Below, piece by piece: positions 20,080-28,834 of a stretch of DNA of 64,000 bases (positions are counted from its first letter, which is position 1; the number at the start of each line of letters is the position of its first letter). Both the position numbers and the translations under genes were made by a program. Origin of the DNA: Bradyrhizobium sp. Arg816 (GTDB taxonomy: Bacteria; Pseudomonadota; Alphaproteobacteria; Rhizobiales; Xanthobacteraceae). Under the pieces are notes generated by a model. The model saw only the letters and a program-made list of their open reading frames with translations. It had not been told where the DNA came from and did no database searches. The stretch spans positions 106,030-170,029 of the forward strand of contig NZ_JAPRAQ010000017.1 of the NCBI RefSeq assembly GCF_029989365.1, written 5' to 3'.

Positions 20080-23000
20080 TCACCACGCATAACGGACGAC
20101 GCCCTTGCCGGCGTAGCTGCGCGTGCTGGTCGAGAACTCCCCTTCAAAGGTCGCCGCCGCGGACCAGCCGTTCGCCCACTTCAGCTCGGCGGATGCCGTG
20201 GTGAGCGCGGAGTCGGACGCCTGCGCCGCACCGTTGACGACGAAGCTTGCGCCCGGCAGCGCCTGGAAGGTCGCCGCGACCGCGCGGTCCGGATTGTAGT
20301 CATGCGCCCAGGCAAAGCGGCTACGCAGCGTCAACACGCCGTTCTGCATCGCGAACGACTTGTCGGAGCGAATGCCCAGTTCGCTGCGCGTGTCGGTCAC
20401 GCCCTTCGCGCCATAGGCCACCGCAAACGCCGACGCACCGGACACGACCTGTTCGGCGTAGGCAGGAAGGTCAAGCGCCGTGACTTGCGCCGCGGCGTAG
20501 GGGGTGATGCCGACACCACCCGCCACAGGTGCGACGAAGCGATACCCACCCTCGAGGCGCCCGGACCAGGCATTGGCATTGAACTCGGCGCGCAGGTGAT
20601 CGATGCCCGCGACCGTCACCACGCGGTTGGTGGTGATGTCCTGCCAGCCATAGGCGAGCGCGGCGGAGACATATGCCGGGCCGTTGCTATGCCGCACATA
20701 GGCGCCGGCCTGGAACAGGTCGGAACGGCCGGAGCCGAGACCATTCACGCCAAAGTTCGTGCCGCCGCCGGCGAGCGCGAAGCCGGCAAGCGTGTTCGGA
20801 GCGACCAGATAGTCGGCACCCACAGCGGTGCCGTAAATGCTGCTGGTCGTGTTGTTCGACCCGGTGACCGCATTGCCGTCAGTCGATTGTGAACCGCCGA
20901 AGCCCTCCGCCCACACGCTCCAGTGCGACTCGAAGCTGCGCGGCGGCGCCTTGGTGAACATCGCAAACGCATCGGTCGCCTTGCGCGCCGCATACGCGCT
21001 CGCGCCCTGCTCGTCTGCAAAGCCGGTCGCGTCGCTCGTTGCGCCCGGCCCGCCAGCGCGTCCCGCGAAGGGATCGGTGAGAAGGCCCATGAACTGGCCC
21101 ATCGCAACGAACGTCCCCTGCTGCACGGTTGTGCCAAGCTCGCCGGAGGCTTGCGTCAATCCCGCCCCGTTCAGCGCGCCATAGACCAGCGGAATGCCGC
21201 CGTTGCTGTTGAAGGAATTGATGAACGCATTGGCGACCGCCTGCTGATTGCGGGAGAGGCCGCCGCCATAGCTCAGCGCCGACGGGCCCGGCGTGAAGTT
21301 CAGCGCCAGATTGAGATAGGCGTTGTTGGCATCGTAGCTGAGGCTGGTGTGGAAATTCGCCGGAAGATTGGTGTTCGCGACCGTCGACGCGAAGGTCCCG
21401 GACACGCCACCACTCGTGGTGAGGATGTTGTATTTCTTCTCGATATAGCTGCCATTGGCGAATACCGCATTGACCGCGGCGCCGCCGAGCGTCGCCGTGC
21501 CCGTGACTAGGGTGTTCGCCGCAGCCGACGGGGTCACCTGCATCAGGTACATGGCGCCGGACTGGAGCACGAGATTGCCGCTGATGTTCAGCGAGCCGGT
21601 CGGGCTTGCCGCATTGCCCGGCGCGAGCGTGCCACCGCTCATGATGGTGGTCGCGCCGAGACGGCCCGTGCCGGACAACGTGCCGGCCGTGTTCACCGTG
21701 ACGGCCGATGCGCCCGCGATCGAGCCATCCACCTCCAGCGTGCCGCCATTGACCGTCGTGGCCCCGGTATAGCTATTGGCGCCCGCGAGGGTGACGACGC
21801 CGTTCGTCGTCTTGGTCAGCCCGCTCGATCCCGCCAGGACACCATTCACGGTGCCAGCCTGCATATCGAAGGCCGTCGATGCGTTGATGGTTGCCGACGA
21901 GTCCAGCGTGCCACGCGTCATCTGGTAGGTGGTGGTGTTCAGCGTCCCGTTCTGGATCGTGCCGCCGGCCTGGGTGACGCCACCGTTCTGGGTTTGCGTG
22001 GTGCCATAGAGTTTGAGTATGCCGCCATTCACCGCCAGACTGTTGGCCGTGTCGCCTAAGCTCGCCCCGGATTGAATGCCGAGGGTGCCGCCGTTGACGA
22101 TCGTCCCGCCGGTGTAGGTATTGGCGCCCGTGAGGAAGACGGCGCCGTTCGTCGTCTTGGTCAGCCCGCCCGATCCCGCCAGGATACCGCTCACGCCGCC
22201 CGCCTGCATATCGAAGGCCGTCGATGCGTTGACGGATATGTCCAGCTGGCCGCCCGTCATTCGGTAGGTAGTGGTGCTCAGCGCCGCCGCTATACCCTGG
22301 ATCCTGCCGCCGGTCTGGGTAACGCCACCATTCTGGGTTTCCGTTACGCGGTAGAGTTGGAGTATGCCGCCATTCACTGCCAGACTGTTGGCCGTGTTGC
22401 CCAAGGCCCCAGCGGAACAAACGCAGAACTTGCCATCATTGACGATCGTCCCGCCGGTGTAGGAATTGGAACTGGAGAAGCCGACCGTACCGGGGCCGGA
22501 GATCGTCACGGATCCGGCGCCGCTAACTGTCCCGATTACCCCGAACGACGCGCTGGTCGACGCCGTCGTGATCACCGTGTTCGAATTGAGTTGAAGGTTA
22601 GCCGCCACGTCGGGCGGATTGACCCCGGTGGACTGGGTTTGCACATTGATCGCTGCAGACCCCGTGCTGGCCTGCATGATCAGCACGCCGCCCACAGCGA
22701 ACTGGAAGCCGCTGCGGGCGGCAATGGCGGCGGCGGTGGCGTTGACATTGAGGGTGCCCACCGTAAACGGGCCGCCCCCAACATTAACGATGGAGATCCC
22801 TCCGACAGAATTGGTCGCGTTGAATGTCGCGACCGCATCGACTGCGTTCGGCACGGTCCCGGGCGTCCACTTGGTGCTGTCCCCCCAACTATCGCCGTTG
22901 CCGCCATTCCAGGTCTGTGCTTTCGCATCGCCTGCCGAGACGATCGCCGCCGTCCCGACCGCGATCAGCGCCGTCGTGCCAAGCAGCGCGTGCCGTATCC

Positions 23001-23157
23001 CAGCAGCCGATGATTTCAACCCTCGCGTCAAAGTCGCAACGATCACCGTCGGCACCGCCGGCCGCATTCCAAGAACGCTCATGTCCACCCCAACAGCGCC
23101 GGCAGCCCGAAGGCCGCGAACCCACTTCCAAAAGCCGACTCGCGATGAGCGACTCAC
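20080..23157 (-). CDS. Autotransporter (type Va) with repeat-rich passenger
   Basis: This 1025-residue protein has a long N-terminal signal region (hydrophobic stretch HALLGTTALIAVGTAAIV, likely cleavage after AKA near residue 80). A Gly/Asn/Thr-rich beta-helix passenger follows with autotransporter-associated repeats (YTGGTIVNGGTL, LAVNGGIL, GLTKTTNG). The C-terminal beta-barrel begins near residue 745 and ends in VRYAW, the terminal aromatic recognised by the BAM complex. It should display the passenger at the cell surface, probably for adhesion or autoaggregation. The frame starts with GTG at 23157; an ATG at 23082 is an alternative that shortens the extended signal. The passenger has a CVC pair, unusual because such passengers normally avoid cysteines. 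It diverges from the hybrid kinase gene. Confidence 0.9.
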   Translation of the reverse strand: MSRSSRVGFWKWVRGLRAAGAVGVDMSVLGMRPAVPTVIVATLTRGLKSSAAGIRHALLGTTALIAVGTAAIVSAGDAKAQTWNGGNGDSWGDSTKWTPGTVPNAVDAVATFNATNSVGGISIVNVGGGPFTVGTLNVNATAAAIAARSGFQFAVGGVLIMQASTGSAAINVQTQSTGVNPPDVAANLQLNSNTVITTASTSASFGVIGTVSGAGSVTISGPGTVGFSSSNSYTGGTIVNDGKFCVCSAGALGNTANSLAVNGGILQLYRVTETQNGGVTQTGGRIQGIAAALSTTTYRMTGGQLDISVNASTAFDMQAGGVSGILAGSGGLTKTTNGAVFLTGANTYTGGTIVNGGTLGIQSGASLGDTANSLAVNGGILKLYGTTQTQNGGVTQAGGTIQNGTLNTTTYQMTRGTLDSSATINASTAFDMQAGTVNGVLAGSSGLTKTTNGVVTLAGANSYTGATTVNGGTLEVDGSIAGASAVTVNTAGTLSGTGRLGATTIMSGGTLAPGNAASPTGSLNISGNLVLQSGAMYLMQVTPSAAANTLVTGTATLGGAAVNAVFANGSYIEKKYNILTTSGGVSGTFASTVANTNLPANFHTSLSYDANNAYLNLALNFTPGPSALSYGGGLSRNQQAVANAFINSFNSNGGIPLVYGALNGAGLTQASGELGTTVQQGTFVAMGQFMGLLTDPFAGRAGGPGATSDATGFADEQGASAYAARKATDAFAMFTKAPPRSFESHWSVWAEGFGGSQSTDGNAVTGSNNTTSSIYGTAVGADYLVAPNTLAGFALAGGGTNFGVNGLGSGRSDLFQAGAYVRHSNGPAYVSAALAYGWQDITTNRVVTVAGIDHLRAEFNANAWSGRLEGGYRFVAPVAGGVGITPYAAAQVTALDLPAYAEQVVSGASAFAVAYGAKGVTDTRSELGIRSDKSFAMQNGVLTLRSRFAWAHDYNPDRAVAATFQALPGASFVVNGAAQASDSALTTASAELKWANGWSAAATFEGEFSTSTRSYAGKGVVRYAW
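21778..22467 (-). repeat. Two tandem 345-bp units inside the autotransporter passenger
   Basis: Units at 22467-22123 and 22122-21778 each encode exactly 115 residues, beginning N(S/T)YTGGTIVN and ending in (T/A)GA. They share LAVNGGIL, TQNGGVTQ, NASTAFDMQAG and GLTKTTNG. A third, truncated unit begins at 21777. The units differ at scattered positions, and the DK/CVC stretch occurs only in the first. Such in-frame repeats can change copy number by recombination and alter passenger length. Confidence 0.85.
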
Positions 23158-23526
23158 CCCAAGCCTGCTTACCCTCCCTCACGTCGAATTTGTCGGGGAA
23201 TGCCATTGCGCGTTGTAAATGCATGTAAGGACGATGCGCGCGTTCGTGGTCAGGATGGCTTTGCTACCAAGGCGCACCGACGCGTTTGGCCGATCCTGAC
23301 GTACCAACAAAGAGCCGCGCCGCAATCAGCGACGCGATCGACGCGCCGCTCGGAAACATCTGCGCTGCATCAACACCGGGAAGATGTTAAGGACCGCTGC
23401 TCGCAACGTTCCGCCCGGCTCCCATCCCATGTCGATCACTTCTGACTGCATCCGCTCCCCATACGTTAAGGGCGCGCACTCTTGACGGCGGCTGTTCTGG
23501 CACACCGCGCCGCTCTGAGGCGCCGC
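23158..23526. other. Divergent promoter region between autotransporter and hybrid kinase
   Basis: About 370 bp separate the two start codons. It must hold both promoters and probably the binding site of the OmpR-type regulator encoded just beyond the kinase. I saw no clear direct-repeat operator by eye. The kinase frame is open from a TTG at 23482. Confidence 0.5.
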
Positions 23527-26328
23527 ATGGCGGTCTGCGTGCTCGCGCTGACGGTTCTGCTGGCGGGACTGACGCTGCCCAGTGGTTTCGCAGCGGCCGG
23601 TAAGGATGACGTGGATCTGGCGCGCGTCGCGGATCACCTGTTGCTCGTGCAATCTTTGTCGCTCCTGGAAGACCGCGACGGCCGGCTCTCCGCCGAAGAG
23701 GTGCTCAGGCATCCGGGGTGGAGTCCAGCGTCGCCCCGAGCGTTGACCCGGGGATTCACCAGTTCTGCCTTCTGGCTGCGCGGGACGTTCTATAACAGCA
23801 GCGATCAACCGGTCACGCGGTGGCTGTCCGTCGGAGTCGTGCGGCTGGAGGACGTGCGCTATTTCCGGTTTGCGCCCGGCGAGGACAAGCCTTCCGAAAC
23901 ATTGCTCGCCGGCAACCGGATGCCCCTCGAAAGCCGTCCGGTCAGAGCGGCCCGGTCCGTGTTTCCCGTTACGCTCGCGCCGGGGGAGCGGATCGTCGTC
24001 GTGCTGCGCGTGCAAAGTCGCTCTTCAATCAGCATCGAGACCAGCGTGTGGAGCCCCGCCACGTTCCAGGAGGCGGAGGCGCCAGACGCACTCATCGAGA
24101 TGTTGTTGATCGGATCGATGTCGACTATCGCGATCCTCGCTTTGGTGCCGGGCTTGCTCCGGCGTGATCGAGTCTTCCTGGCGCTTGGCGCCGGGGCCAT
24201 AGCCGAAATCGTCTACGACATAGCCTTCCAGGGGTTTTTGTACCGCTACTTCCTCACGGGCGGCGGGGATATCGTCCTGCGCGCACCGGGTGTCCTCGGT
24301 CCGATCGCGCATGTGCTTCTTTGCACGATGGGAATAATGTTCATCGGAACGGATCGCATCGCGGTTTGGCAGAGAATTCTTGGCGCATTCAGCGGCATAA
24401 TGTTGGCGGGATCGCTGTGGGCCGCCTTCGGCGACTACCGAACCGCCGCCTCTGTGCTCACTATCCTGCATGTCGTCTATGAGGTCGTATGGATCGTCGC
24501 CGTCCTCGATAGCTGGCGCCGCGGCTTTGGCAATGCCCGGCTGGTCTTGCTCGCAAGCAGCCCCGGGGCCCTCAGGTTTTTCCTGTATCTCGGACACATT
24601 CTCGGCATGTGGCCGGCCTCCTGGTCCGTAGGCTCGGAAATCGCCTGGAACAATCTGACCGTCATGCTGCTGCTGATGTTGGTTGCGGTCGGGCGTCTCC
24701 GCGAGGTGCAAAACGCGAGAGCACAAGCCCAGCAGGAATTGATGGACATCAAGGAGCACGAACGGGAGCGTTTGCAGCAAGCGGTCGACGAGCGCACTCG
24801 CGAGCTTCAGGCCGCGCTGGTTGCAGCGGACGAAGCCAATCGCGCCAAGTCGGATTTTCTGACTGTGATGAGCCACGAGATCCGCACGCCGATGAACGGC
24901 ATGCTCGGTGCCATCCATCTGCTGAAATCCATGCCCCTGGCGGGCAAGGTGCGCACCGCGGTCGATGTCGCCGAACGGACGGGCGCTGCAATGCTGGCGA
25001 CCATCGGCGACATCCTGGATTTTGCGAGGATCTCCGACGACAGGCTGGAAACCAATTACGCGCCCTTCGACCTTCATGCATTGCTTGCAGATGTCCAAGC
25101 GATCATGAGCCTGCGCGCCGAGCAGAAGCATCTGCTGCTCACGGTCACCGCCGATCCGGCATTGCCGGCGGCGGTGATGGGCGACGTCGACCGGCTCCGG
25201 CAGGTGCTGCTGAACCTCGTCGGCAACGCCGTGAAGTTCACCGAGACCGGCGAGATTTTCCTGTCCGCGGCGCCGGACGCCGACCAAGCCGACTGGATCC
25301 GGTTGGAGGTGATGGACACCGGCATCGGCATCCCACAAGAGAGACACGACCGGCTATTCGAGCCCTTCACGCAGGCCGACGCATCGATTGCCCGGCGATT
25401 TGGCGGCACCGGACTTGGCCTTGCGATCTGCCGGCGACTGACTGAAGCCATGGGGGGCAGCATCAAGGCGGACAGTCCACCAGGACTGGGCAGCACCTTT
25501 CAAGTCCGATTACCGCTCCCGCCGGCTGAAGCAGACGACATCGCAGCCCCGGCCCCCGATGAACGAGGCGATGCCGTGCGGAAGTCGCGCAGCGTACTCG
25601 TCGTGGACGATGACGAAAACAATCGATTTGTTCTCTCCGGCTTGCTCGGCGTGATGGGACACCGTGTGATGGAAGCTGATGATGGTACGCAGGCGCTCGC
25701 ACGATTGGCTGAGCAGCCGGTTGATGTGGTGTTGGCTGATCTCCAGATGCCCGGCATGGATGGAACGGAGCTGGTCCGTCGCATCCGCACCCTGCCGGGG
25801 GACCGCGCAACCGTTCCGATTGTTGCCGTTACCGCCAATGTCGCGTCGGGCGTGGTCGAACGCTGCTTGGAAGCGGGCATGGATGGCTATCTGTCCAAGC
25901 CGGTGATGCCCGACGACCTGCAACGCGCGATCGACGCAGTCTGCGCCGGCCGGCCGCTCGCGCGGGTCGGCGCACAGGCGCACGAGAGGGACTTTCTGGC
26001 TTCGCTGAAGCAAGCACTCGGCGTAGAGGCCGCCCGTCGACTGGTCGGGCAAGCCTTGGCGGCAGTCGAACAGGGCGCGGCGGAGATCGACGCCTCCCTG
26101 CAACGCGGCGACCACGAGCGCGCGCGCCAAGCCGCACACCGGGTGGCCGGCTCAGCGGGGCTTGCCGGACTAACAAGGCTAAGCACGGCCGCGGCAACCC
26201 TGGAGGATCGCCTCGCCCAATCGGGGACGGACGGGATCGACACGGAGGTCAGCGCCATGCTTGCTCTGGCAGGACGCTCCGCCGAAGAGCTCCGGCGCAT
26301 CTATTCCGGTCTGGCGCAGAACCGGTAG
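23527..26328 (+). CDS. Hybrid sensor histidine kinase with 7TM-DISM sensor, receiver and Hpt domains
   Basis: This 933-residue inner-membrane kinase has a signal peptide, a periplasmic 7TMR-DISM extracellular-2-type domain (roughly residues 25-185) and seven hydrophobic segments (about 190-390). Then come a coiled coil, a HisKA domain with SHEIRTP and phospho-His near 450, and an ATPase domain with NAVKF, DTGIGIP and GGTGLGLAI. A receiver domain has its phospho-Asp near 738 (LADLQMPGMDG), and a C-terminal Hpt domain has its His near 871 (AAHRVAGSAG). This layout supports a His-Asp-His-Asp phosphorelay, as in TorS/ArcB-type kinases. DISM domains are thought to bind carbohydrate-like ligands. 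ATG 23527 is preferred to TTG 23482 because it starts a clean signal peptide. It ends convergently, overlapping the response-regulator gene by 28 bp. Confidence 0.9.
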   Translation: MAVCVLALTVLLAGLTLPSGFAAAGKDDVDLARVADHLLLVQSLSLLEDRDGRLSAEEVLRHPGWSPASPRALTRGFTSSAFWLRGTFYNSSDQPVTRWLSVGVVRLEDVRYFRFAPGEDKPSETLLAGNRMPLESRPVRAARSVFPVTLAPGERIVVVLRVQSRSSISIETSVWSPATFQEAEAPDALIEMLLIGSMSTIAILALVPGLLRRDRVFLALGAGAIAEIVYDIAFQGFLYRYFLTGGGDIVLRAPGVLGPIAHVLLCTMGIMFIGTDRIAVWQRILGAFSGIMLAGSLWAAFGDYRTAASVLTILHVVYEVVWIVAVLDSWRRGFGNARLVLLASSPGALRFFLYLGHILGMWPASWSVGSEIAWNNLTVMLLLMLVAVGRLREVQNARAQAQQELMDIKEHERERLQQAVDERTRELQAALVAADEANRAKSDFLTVMSHEIRTPMNGMLGAIHLLKSMPLAGKVRTAVDVAERTGAAMLATIGDILDFARISDDRLETNYAPFDLHALLADVQAIMSLRAEQKHLLLTVTADPALPAAVMGDVDRLRQVLLNLVGNAVKFTETGEIFLSAAPDADQADWIRLEVMDTGIGIPQERHDRLFEPFTQADASIARRFGGTGLGLAICRRLTEAMGGSIKADSPPGLGSTFQVRLPLPPAEADDIAAPAPDERGDAVRKSRSVLVVDDDENNRFVLSGLLGVMGHRVMEADDGTQALARLAEQPVDVVLADLQMPGMDGTELVRRIRTLPGDRATVPIVAVTANVASGVVERCLEAGMDGYLSKPVMPDDLQRAIDAVCAGRPLARVGAQAHERDFLASLKQALGVEAARRLVGQALAAVEQGAAEIDASLQRGDHERARQAAHRVAGSAGLAGLTRLSTAAATLEDRLAQSGTDGIDTEVSAMLALAGRSAEELRRIYSGLAQNR

Positions 26329-27002
26329 CCGATGCCGGGTACGGTGACGATCAATCGGGGCATGCGCGCCGGATCGCCCAGCTTGCGGCGCAGACTGCTG
26401 ACGATGACGTCCACCACACGCGACGAGGTACCGATGCTGTCTGACGCGATGGCATCCAGCAGCTGCGCGCGCGACACGGTGCGTCCTGCCGCGGCCACCA
26501 GGGCCGCCAGCACGTCGAATTCAGATGGAGGCAGCGGAATGGGCTGTCCCTGCGTATTCGTCAGAACGCGTGCGGCGGGATCGAACGACCACCCCTCGAA
26601 TCGGATCGCCGCACCCTTCTCGCTGTTCCGGCGGCCGAGCAAGGCCATCAGGCTTGCGACGAGCTGCCGCGGGTGGAACGGCTTGACCAGATAGTCGTCG
26701 ACGCCGAGCTCCGCCGCGACGGCGCGGCTGCCTGCGGAGTCGTCCCGCGTCGTGATGCAGATCGGCACGTCCAACCGCGTTCGCAACTGCCGGACGAGAG
26801 CGAGCCCCTCCTCGTCGGGAAGACCGAGGTCGAGGGCGATGGCATCGACGGGCTGATCCGGCAAACGCAACGCGGCACGCATTTCCGCTGCCGTGGATGC
26901 GACCGTCACCGCGACACCTTCCTTCTCCAGATAAGCCGCCAGAAGCGTCTGCACAAAAACCTCATCCTCAACGAGGAGGACCGACGGAAGACGTCCTGCC
27001 AT
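26301..27002 (-). CDS. OmpR/TorR-family response regulator
   Basis: This 233-residue transcription factor has a receiver domain (VEDE near residues 11-14, phospho-Asp58 in ALDLGLPDEEG, Lys in DYLVKPFHP) and a C-terminal winged helix (LPPSEFDVLAALV, then VDVIVSSLRRKLGD and VPGIGYRF). It is the likely phosphorelay partner of the hybrid kinase encoded convergently with a 28-bp overlap. The ATG at 27002 places the receiver at the N-terminus; the frame is open to 27107, but that extension has no family similarity. Its probable targets include the nearby autotransporter, by proximity only. Confidence 0.88.
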   Translation of the reverse strand: MAGRLPSVLLVEDEVFVQTLLAAYLEKEGVAVTVASTAAEMRAALRLPDQPVDAIALDLGLPDEEGLALVRQLRTRLDVPICITTRDDSAGSRAVAAELGVDDYLVKPFHPRQLVASLMALLGRRNSEKGAAIRFEGWSFDPAARVLTNTQGQPIPLPPSEFDVLAALVAAAGRTVSRAQLLDAIASDSIGTSSRVVDVIVSSLRRKLGDPARMPRLIVTVPGIGYRFCARPE

Positions 27003-27168
27003 GGTTCTATGAATCCATTCTGTTGTCAGATCGAGCAGTGCTCTTTTTGGCGCGCTTTGGGCCATCGAACAAGGATCAGGCACCGCGAAAACGAGGTGGG
27101 GACGCACGGCCTTCGGACCGCGGCGATGGAAATCGTGGGGTGGGGGAGCGAGTCGCCCACCGCAGCGA

Positions 27169-27490
27169 ACAATCCGATTCTGGTTCTGGAGAAGACGGCA
27201 CCCAAACCGAGGGGCAGAACGGATCGTCCGTTTGCTCGCCCGAATATCCTATTCTACGACGAGCACGTGATCGGCCTGTATCATCGCGTCTGCGCGCTGT
27301 ATCGAATGGAGTGAGGATAGGGAAACAAAGGATAAGTTGCACAGCAATCCGGCGTGCGACGTCCGACCAAAACAAACATCGCACGAGACCCGTTTTGTTC
27401 TCGGCCACTATCGCGCGATAATATTGAAAAGGAAGGACTTTTACTTGGTGGGCGCACCAGGGCTCGAACCCGGGACTCGCTGATTGAGAG
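27169..27490. repeat. Right copy of the ~325-bp direct repeat
   Basis: This copy has the same order of parts as 19462-19788: a coding remnant (here ARPNILFYDEHVIGLYHR followed by a stop), a hairpin at 27336-27360 with arms GTTGCAC/GTGCGAC, the block GCACGAGACCCGTTTTG, and a 3' tRNA-like end at 27446-27490. The tRNA part differs from the left copy at 4 of about 46 positions, including in the anticodon loop (CTCTCAA), so it is degenerate. Between 27003 and 27168, and from 27491 to 27885, I see no gene I can support. Confidence 0.8.
27446..27490 (-). tRNA. Degenerate 3' tRNA fragment (att-like)
   Basis: On the minus strand this carries a T-arm with one G-T pair (CCGGG, TTCGAGC, CCTGG), acceptor strand TGCGCCC and an encoded ACCA end. 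The D-arm and 5' acceptor strand are absent. It is the counterpart of the fragment at 19742-19788 and is not a working tRNA gene. Confidence 0.7.
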
Positions 27491-27885
27491 GCGTGTGATT
27501 TAGTTGCTGGATCAATTCCCATTCCGACAAGTAAGCCGCTTTTCGTGCATTGAACCTGCAGCGGGATTTCTCATTGTCGGAATGACGCACCTTGGATCGG
27601 GGTCCCCCTCTGCGTCATCCGTGACTGGTCGTTCGCGAGGAATCCGCCAGGGTCAAGGCATGCGCCTCCGCCACGCCATGAACTTTGGGCCGATCGCGAA
27701 GCCACGATGGGCCGGAGAAGGAATGGCGGAATCAAAACCTGCTTGATTATTCAACGATTTCAAAGCGCATTTGGAAAAAAGGCTAGGTTGGCAGCCAAAT
27801 GAAGAAGCGAACCTCGCAGGTCGGATCAGCTCCGACGCGTTGTCGCTGATCGCTAGCGACGCGGCGACTCGTATTGAAAGCTCCA

Positions 27886-28521
27886 TCAAGGATTGACGAG
27901 CTTCCTGCGAACGGCGTAGCGGACCAGCTCGGCCGTCGATGACATTCTGAGCTTGCGCATCGCTGACGCGCGGTGAGTCTCGACGGTCTTTACGCTCAAC
28001 TTCAGGATGACGCCGATCGACTTATTTGTGTGTCCCTCTGCAATAAGCTGGACAACGCCCTGCTCGCGCGCGGTGAGCAGCATGTCGGACGTATTTTGCT
28101 TGCCGGCCTGGTATTCGTGGAGCAACTTCTCCAACAGAACGCCCGTAAAGTAAGGTCTTCCATCGAGCAAGGCCTCGATCGCGAAGATCAGGTGCCTACT
28201 GGCGTCCGATTTGAACAGGAAGCCGCGAACGCCAGCCAGGATGGCTTCAGTCAGCAATTCCTCATTCTCGTGCATCGTCAGGATCAATACTTCGGTGCGC
28301 AGGTGCATCGACTTGAGGCGGCGGCTGACCTCAAGTCCGTTCATCAGCGGCATCGAATAGTCGGCTATCACGACGTCCGGACGTGTCTCCATCGCCAAAG
28401 CCACGGCCTGCTCGCCGTTGGTCGCCTCTCCGCTCACGATCCAGTCCGAGCGGCTCTCAACGATCGCTCGGAGCCCGGAACGTACGACTTCATGATCATC
28501 CGCAACCACGATGCGTTTCAC
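27886..28521 (-). CDS. NarL/FixJ-family response regulator
   Basis: This 211-residue regulator has an N-terminal receiver (acidic ADDH at 7-10, phospho-Asp54 in IADYSMP, Lys in GFLFKSD) and a C-terminal LuxR-type helix-turn-helix (LTAREQGVVQLIAEGHTNKSI, then SVKTVETHRASAMRKL). It binds DNA as a phosphorylated dimer. Its partner is the histidine kinase encoded upstream on the same strand (28835-30052). It is closely related to the regulator at 60407-61033: both open MKRI..ADDH..VRSGLRA. No adjacent target gene is obvious. Confidence 0.92.
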   Translation of the reverse strand: MKRIVVADDHEVVRSGLRAIVESRSDWIVSGEATNGEQAVALAMETRPDVVIADYSMPLMNGLEVSRRLKSMHLRTEVLILTMHENEELLTEAILAGVRGFLFKSDASRHLIFAIEALLDGRPYFTGVLLEKLLHEYQAGKQNTSDMLLTAREQGVVQLIAEGHTNKSIGVILKLSVKTVETHRASAMRKLRMSSTAELVRYAVRRKLVNP

Positions 28522-28834
28522 GGCGTCGTTCCCGTATGCGGGCCCAGAACCTGTCGGGCAATCGATGGAGATTTCCAGCAGTCAGGTTTGCCAATCTACC
28601 GATTATCCCTCAATGGGTTATCCTACAAAACCCTGATATCTCCGGGCGGATGTACCAAGGATCAGCGTTTCCGATCAGACATCGACCGGCCTTGCCCGCG
28701 CGCACCCCAAATCGGACCGCGACACGATCATCGTCGATCAGCCTTCGTTTCATGGAGGGAACTCCGGGAACCGACGGACAGAGACTGCCTGCCCTCGGAG
28801 TCCCTGATCTCCGTCATTCCGTGCACACGCTGGC
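28522..28834. other. Gap between kinase and regulator genes
   Basis: This 313-bp stretch separates the kinase stop from the regulator start on the minus strand. It is long for an operon pair, so the regulator may have its own promoter here. ORFs crossing it on the plus strand look like shadows, and I see no RNA structure or repeat worth naming. Confidence 0.5.

Larger units (their letters stand above)
19462..27490. mobile_element. Putative genomic cassette bracketed by direct repeats with 3' tRNA ends
   Basis: The ~325-bp direct repeats, each ending in a 3' tRNA half, enclose the autotransporter, hybrid kinase and OmpR regulator. This is the geometry of an integrated element with attL and attR or of an unequal duplication. 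No integrase, transposase or relaxase is visible inside, and the repeats have diverged, so any mobility is ancient. It could instead be a composite of two independent integration scars at related tRNA sites. Confidence 0.4.

Noticed and set aside
24025..25347. 440-codon open frame opposite the hybrid kinase
   Set aside because: It is antisense to well-conserved kinase domains and has no recognisable fold.
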